Assembly (NCBI GenBank): GCA_046295175.1
Contig: JBKBNY010000009.1
Coordinates: 124,001 to 188,000 of the forward strand
Length of the DNA stretch: 64,000 nucleotides
Reading direction: 5' to 3'
Origin: JALOLV01 sp046295175
Lineage (GTDB): Bacteria > Bacteroidota > Bacteroidia > Cytophagales > Spirosomataceae
Shown piece after piece: positions 59,744 to 64,000 of the stretch. Within the stretch, counting starts at the first letter, position 1; the number at the start of each line of letters is the position of its first letter. Made by a program: the position numbers and the translations under genes. The notes under the pieces are model-generated. The model made no database searches. It was not told where the DNA came from and saw only the letters and a list, made by a program, of their open reading frames with translations.

Positions 59744-60883
59744 ATGAAAATCGGAATTGTTTGTTATCCTACCTTTGGAGGTAGTGGAGTTGTTGCTACC
59801 GAACTCGGCAAAGCACTCGCTAAAAAGGGACATGAGGTTCATTTTATTACCTATACACAACCAATTCGCTTAGATTTCTTCAATGAAAATATCTATTACC
59901 ACGAGGTAAATATTTCGAGTTATCCTTTGTTTCAATATCCACCATACGAATCCGCTTTAGCTGGAAAAATGGTCGATGTTGTTAAGTACGAAAAACTTGA
60001 TTTATTGCATGTACACTACGCTATTCCACACGCAACTTCTGCTTTTTTGGCAAAACAGATTTTGAAATGTCATGGAATCAATATTCCTGTTGTTACGACA
60101 CTTCACGGAACAGACATTACAATCATCGGCAAAGACCCCACCTACACGCCAGTTATTACATTCAGTATCAATGAATCTGATGGTGTAACTTCGGTTTCGG
60201 CCGATTTGCGTAAGGATACTTTCGACACATTTGATATTAAAAATGAGATTGAGGTCATACCTAATTTTGTCGATTTAGAAAGATTTAAGAAGCACCCGAA
60301 AGAGCATTTTAAAAAGATTATTTGCCCCAATGGCGAAAAACTGTTAGTTCATACTTCAAATTTTAGAAGAGTAAAGCGTATTGATGATATTATCAAAATG
60401 TTTGCTAAGCTAAAGCAGATTGTACCAAGCAAACTACTTTTGGTGGGTGATGGCCCAGAACGTGTTTCGATGGAACACCTCAGCCGTGAGTTAGGTCTCG
60501 AAGATTGTGTGAGATTTGTGGGTAAACTCGATGCCATCGAAGAGGTACTTTCAGTTGCTGATTTGTTCATTATGCCATCCGAAAAAGAGAGTTTTGGTTT
60601 GGCCGCTCTCGAAGCCATGGCTTGCGAAGTACCAGTGATTTCATCAAACACGGGTGGTTTGCCTGAGTTGAATGTGAATGGTGTTACTGGATTTTTGAGT
60701 AATGTTGGCGACGTTGACGACATGGTGAAAAACGCTGCATTTATCTTGCAAGATGAAAACTTGCCGACCTTCAAAGCCAATGCTTTGGCTCATGCCAAGA
60801 AGTTTGATATTTCGCAGATTGTACCAATGTATGAAGCTCATTACGAACGAATCGTTGAGAAAGTGAAGAATCAATATAAATAA
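59744..60883 (+). CDS. bshA: N-acetyl-alpha-D-glucosaminyl L-malate synthase BshA
   Basis: 379 aa GT4 (GT-B) enzyme. BshA marks: KIGIVCYPTFGGSGVVATELG at the start (in two blocks), HVHYAIPHATSA, TLHGTDIT, and the C-domain ExxxFGLxxLE motif as EKESFGLAALEAM. It joins UDP-GlcNAc and L-malate, the first step of bacillithiol synthesis. bshB and bshC are not in the window. It is divergent from the UbiA-type gene across a region with a TTGATAATCAA motif, and has a strong terminator. Confidence 0.92.
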   Translation: MKIGIVCYPTFGGSGVVATELGKALAKKGHEVHFITYTQPIRLDFFNENIYYHEVNISSYPLFQYPPYESALAGKMVDVVKYEKLDLLHVHYAIPHATSAFLAKQILKCHGINIPVVTTLHGTDITIIGKDPTYTPVITFSINESDGVTSVSADLRKDTFDTFDIKNEIEVIPNFVDLERFKKHPKEHFKKIICPNGEKLLVHTSNFRRVKRIDDIIKMFAKLKQIVPSKLLLVGDGPERVSMEHLSRELGLEDCVRFVGKLDAIEEVLSVADLFIMPSEKESFGLAALEAMACEVPVISSNTGGLPELNVNGVTGFLSNVGDVDDMVKNAAFILQDENLPTFKANALAHAKKFDISQIVPMYEAHYERIVEKVKNQYK

Positions 60884-60905
60884 ACTATACCTAAAATGGA
60901 TATTG

Positions 60906-60930
60906 AAAAGCCCGCATTTTGCGGGCTTTT
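60906..60930 (+). terminator. Rho-independent terminator of bshA
   Basis: 10-bp stem AAAAGCCCGC / GCGGGCTTTT with ATTTT loop followed by a T run; 22 nt after the bshA stop. Confidence 0.92.
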
Positions 60931-61085
60931 TTGTTTCCCATTTTTGAGAGAATCGTCCCAATATCGGACACTTTTTGAAGTTTGGGTTTCGTGTAAGTTA
61001 TTGATATACAGATGTTTATGTTCTGGCATGCTCGTTGTAGAAAAGTAAGGTAGATTTTATGAAAAATGCTCGAAAATAGAACAAA

Positions 61086-62336
61086 ATGGACAGAGAAATT
61101 AACGAAGTAGAAATTAGAAAACAAAATAATAAACGGTTTGTCTGGATTGCCGTGGCTGTGGTTGTCGTCGTTGCCGGAATTTGGTTTTTGCGTGGTACCC
61201 TTAAAAATTCGGTCAAACGAAGTGAAATTCGATTGGCTGTTGCCGAAGTCGGACCAATTGAAAATACATTGTCGGCAACGGGTGAGATTCAGCCCGAATT
61301 TGAACAAGTGATTACAAGCCCAATCACGGCAATTATTCAGAATGTTTATTTAGATGCGGGGGCCGTGGTTAAAGCTGGTGATAAAATTTTGGAATTGGAC
61401 AAAACAATCACCGAACTCGATTTATCGAAACAAAAAACTCAACTCGAACAGAAGAAAAACAACATCGTAAAACAAAAGTGGGATTTAGAGAAAAATTACT
61501 ACGACCTCAAAATTAATGATTCGATTAAAGGGTTGAAAATCAATAGCTTAAAGGCCGATTTAGAAAATGCTAAACGCCTTCACAAAGCTGGTGGAGGTAC
61601 ACGTGAAGCCATTGAGCAAGCTGAATTAAACCTCAAAATTGCAGTTCTCGAAAAACGCCAACTCGAAAACGACATCAAGGTAAAACAGCAGACAATCAAG
61701 GCTGATATTAAAGATTCGGAGCTTTCGTCTTTGATTCAAAGTAATGATTTATCGCAACTCGAATATAAACTCAAAAACGCCAATATCGTGGCTAATAGGA
61801 GTGGTGTTTTGACTTTCGTCAATAAAAACCTCGGAGTAAAAGTAAACGAAGGTGAAGTTTTGGTTCGATTGGCTGATTTAAAAGGATTTCGACTAATTGG
61901 CTCGGTTTCAGATACTTATGCCGATAAAATCAAAGTTGGCATGGGCGTGATTGTGAGAATCAATGATGAAATTTTGAAAGGCGAATTGGTAAATATTCAG
62001 CCTTCGGTACAGAATAATATCCTTCGTTTTGATGTATCGCTCAATGATAAATCCAATAAATTGCTCCGACCAAATATGAAAGTTGAGGTCTATTTGGTTA
62101 CAGATGCTAAATCAAAAACTATTAGAGTTGCCAACGGAGCAGCTTTTGGCGGGGCGAGTGTTCAAGATGTTTTTGTTTTGCGAAAAGATGGTAAAGCCGA
62201 ACGCCGAACCCTTAAAATTGGACTAACAAATTTTGATTTTGTTGAGATTTTAGACGGAATAAATGCGGGTGAAACCGTGATAATTAGCGATTTAAGTAAG
62301 TATAAAAACGCTACTGAGTTAGAGATTCAACAATAA
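61086..62336 (+). CDS. Efflux periplasmic adaptor (HlyD/MacA-like)
   Basis: 416 aa. One N-terminal membrane helix (about 20-36) anchors it. Barrel-sandwich/lipoyl region split around a helical hairpin of about 110 residues (115-225; KTQLEQKKNNIVKQKWDLEK), beta-barrel (about 260-335) and membrane-proximal domain to the end. It bridges an inner-membrane transporter and TolC. The TolC gene is 5 nt downstream and an ABC ATPase follows, so it belongs to a MacAB-like or related tripartite pump. Confidence 0.88.
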   Translation: MDREINEVEIRKQNNKRFVWIAVAVVVVVAGIWFLRGTLKNSVKRSEIRLAVAEVGPIENTLSATGEIQPEFEQVITSPITAIIQNVYLDAGAVVKAGDKILELDKTITELDLSKQKTQLEQKKNNIVKQKWDLEKNYYDLKINDSIKGLKINSLKADLENAKRLHKAGGGTREAIEQAELNLKIAVLEKRQLENDIKVKQQTIKADIKDSELSSLIQSNDLSQLEYKLKNANIVANRSGVLTFVNKNLGVKVNEGEVLVRLADLKGFRLIGSVSDTYADKIKVGMGVIVRINDEILKGELVNIQPSVQNNILRFDVSLNDKSNKLLRPNMKVEVYLVTDAKSKTIRVANGAAFGGASVQDVFVLRKDGKAERRTLKIGLTNFDFVEILDGINAGETVIISDLSKYKNATELEIQQ

Positions 62337-62341
62337 CCACA

Positions 62342-63817
62342 ATGACTAATATGAACACTAAATTTGAAAAAGCTATTATACTTTCGTCTGGGTTATTGTT
62401 TCTAAATTTTAGCATCAACGCCCAAACCAAACTTACGCTCGAAGAAGTCGTAGAAATGGCAAAAAGCCAGTCGATTGCGGCTCGTCAGGCGGCTACCACT
62501 CGTGAAACTAAATACTGGGAGTTTCGGACATTTCAATCCAATTACAAACCGCAACTCAAACTTGAAGGCAATTTGCCCGCTTTTTCGAGGGCTTTTAGAG
62601 AGGTTACGCAACCCGACGGAACAATTCAGTTTCAACCGATTCGGTCTAACAACTCATCGCTGAATCTATCGCTTTTGCAGTCGGTGACTCAAACGGGTGG
62701 AAAAATTTATGCCACGACACAATTGCAGCGATTCGATGATTTCCAACGAAAAAATACACTTTATAACGGAACTCCGTTTGGAATTGGCTATGAGCAACCC
62801 CTTTTTAGATTTAATTCTTTGAAATGGGATAAGAAAATCGAGCCATTGAAATTTGACGAAAGCAAACAAACTTATATCGAATCGCTCGAAAGAATTGCCA
62901 TTAATGCTACTCAGTTTTATTTTGAGTTGCTGATTGCTCAAGTGAATTTGCAAATTGCCGAAACTAATTTATCGAATACCGAAAACATTCTAAAAATCGC
63001 CAATGAAAAATTCGATATTGGAAAAAACACCCGCAATGAAATCTTGCAAATTGAACTTGAAATCTTGAAAGCAAAAAAGGCAGTTGGCACAGCAAAACGT
63101 GATTTAGAGATAGCAACTCTCAACCTCAAAGCCTATGCAGGTTTACAAAATGAAAGCAAAATAGAATTGAATATCCCAACTCAATTGTCGTCGGTTTCAA
63201 TCAATTCTCAGCGAGCCTTAGAAGAAGCATTCGAGAATCGTGCCGATGCGATAAGTTTTAAAAGACAAATTCTTGAAGCCGAAAAAGTAGTCGATAAAGC
63301 AATTGGTGACAATGGCTTAAATGCTACATTATCAGCTACTTATGGTTTTTCTAATCGAGGATTGACCCTTTCGGAATTGTATGCAACACCCAAAAGTCAA
63401 CAAACGGTTGAATTACAATTAGATATTCCGATTTTAGATTGGGGACGTTCAAAATCTCGTTTGAAAACTGCCGAAGCTCAACGCAAATTGGCCGAATATA
63501 CGGTAGAGCAAGACAAACAGAATTTCAGACAACAAATTTACACACAGGTTACACTTTTTGAGATGCTCAAAGAGCAACTTTCGCTAACCGAACAAGCAGA
63601 TAAAATTGCCTCCGAAAAGTTTAAAATCGCCAATGAGAGATACATTTTGGGTAATCTTAGTATTACTGATTTGAGTATTTCGATTCAAGAAAAAGACCAA
63701 GCCAAGCGAGATTACATCGGAGCATTGAGAGATTATTGGGGAGCATACTATCAACTACGCCGTTTAACGCTTTTCGATTTCGAGCGAAACGCCAAAATCA
63801 GTTATCCAATCCAGTAA
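62342..63817 (+). CDS. TolC-family outer-membrane efflux protein
   Basis: 491 aa with a signal peptide ending near SINAQ (residue 28); a second ATG at 62351 is equally possible. Two OEP repeats: long helices with KLTLEEVVEMAKSQS opening the first and RALEEAFENRADAIS the second, and LDIPILDWGRSKSRLKTAE in the second beta/helix hairpin. It trimerises to an outer-membrane duct for the pump. Lies between adaptor and ATPase genes in one operon. Confidence 0.9.
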   Translation: MTNMNTKFEKAIILSSGLLFLNFSINAQTKLTLEEVVEMAKSQSIAARQAATTRETKYWEFRTFQSNYKPQLKLEGNLPAFSRAFREVTQPDGTIQFQPIRSNNSSLNLSLLQSVTQTGGKIYATTQLQRFDDFQRKNTLYNGTPFGIGYEQPLFRFNSLKWDKKIEPLKFDESKQTYIESLERIAINATQFYFELLIAQVNLQIAETNLSNTENILKIANEKFDIGKNTRNEILQIELEILKAKKAVGTAKRDLEIATLNLKAYAGLQNESKIELNIPTQLSSVSINSQRALEEAFENRADAISFKRQILEAEKVVDKAIGDNGLNATLSATYGFSNRGLTLSELYATPKSQQTVELQLDIPILDWGRSKSRLKTAEAQRKLAEYTVEQDKQNFRQQIYTQVTLFEMLKEQLSLTEQADKIASEKFKIANERYILGNLSITDLSISIQEKDQAKRDYIGALRDYWGAYYQLRRLTLFDFERNAKISYPIQ

Positions 63818-63851
63818 ATTTTAGTAAAACACCTAAATATTATACATAGAA

Positions 63852-64000
63852 ATGATTACACTACAAAACATTGAAAAAGTCTATCGAACAAGTACAATCG
63901 AAACTCTTGCTTTGAATAACATCAATCTGACCGTCGAAAAAGGGGAGTTTTTATCAATCATGGGGCCATCGGGTTGTGGTAAAAGTACATTGCTCAATGT
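63852..64000 (+). CDS. ABC transporter ATP-binding protein (MacB/LolD-type), 5' end only
   Basis: The first 49 codons are present: MITLQNIEKVYRTSTIETLAL, then EKGEFLSIMGPSGCGKST with Walker A GPSGCGKS. The window ends at residue 49. Start ATG is 34 nt after the TolC stop. The type (LolD/MacB) is indicated by the opening and by the adaptor-TolC context; whether a fused or separate permease follows cannot be seen. Confidence 0.9.
   Translation, partial: MITLQNIEKVYRTSTIETLALNNINLTVEKGEFLSIMGPSGCGKSTLLN

Overview
The window is about 64 kb of an AT-rich chromosome (roughly one third G+C by eye) from a member of the Bacteroidota, most likely order Cytophagales. The signs are: a type IX secretion (T9SS) lipoprotein of the SprE/PorW kind together with a T9SS C-terminal sorting domain on an exported protein; BshA of bacillithiol synthesis; several glycosidases with signal peptides; Bacteroidota-type promoters (TTTG, about 20 nt, TAnnTTTG) close to start codons; and almost no Shine-Dalgarno sequences. 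No rRNA, tRNA, CRISPR array, intact IS element or prophage was seen. Genus assignment would be a guess.

Layout. 1-10.3 kb: carbohydrate and small-molecule catabolism (partial Old Yellow Enzyme, GH88 unsaturated glucuronyl hydrolase, GH29 fucosidase, large GH2 enzyme, exported SxxK serine hydrolase), with a nucleotidase-like HAD protein and a phage-type putative nuclease. 10.4-13.2 kb: ExbB/ExbD energiser pair and an ScfR-type regulator. 13.5-19.9 kb: mixed metabolism (M20 amidohydrolase, 2-oxoglutarate dioxygenase, ChrA, RidA-like, an isolated NuoD, YfcE-like phosphodiesterase). 20-22.4 kb: exported protein, DUF2905, NUDIX. 22.4-27.9 kb: a tight four-gene envelope glycan cluster (GT2, two GT-C type membrane proteins, acyltransferase), followed by a large exported glycine-rich protein.

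30-36 kb: a bacterial DNase II homologue, a TlpA-type thioredoxin with a partner, an alpha/beta hydrolase with a lipoprotein, and ClpX. 36-42.3 kb: a T9SS-exported GH10-like protein, XdhC, and a four-gene membrane sensor / histidine kinase / NarL regulator operon. 42.6-45.4 kb: a frameshifted LytTR regulator gene and two exported proteins of unknown function. 45.5-54 kb: a sugar-acid dehydratase, a DUF937-OmpA protein, and a minus-strand run of sprE, a 40-aa membrane protein, an SSS symporter and an OmpR-type regulator. 54-61 kb: patatin, small exported proteins, and a probable operon ubiA, 51-aa ORF, DUF6169-like gene, purN, next to bshA. 61-64 kb: a tripartite efflux operon (adaptor, TolC, MacB/LolD-type ATPase) running off the end.

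Three genes absent from a simple long-ORF list were found by reading: a 40-aa single-helix protein before the symporter, a 51-aa ORF overlapping the DUF6169-like gene, and the broken LytTR gene. The best candidates for new biology are the DNase II homologue with its long leader, the 51-aa/DUF6169 overlapping pair, a perfect palindromic repeat read in frame inside a nuclease-like gene, and an intergenic TTGAT(A/T)ATCAA motif found five times.
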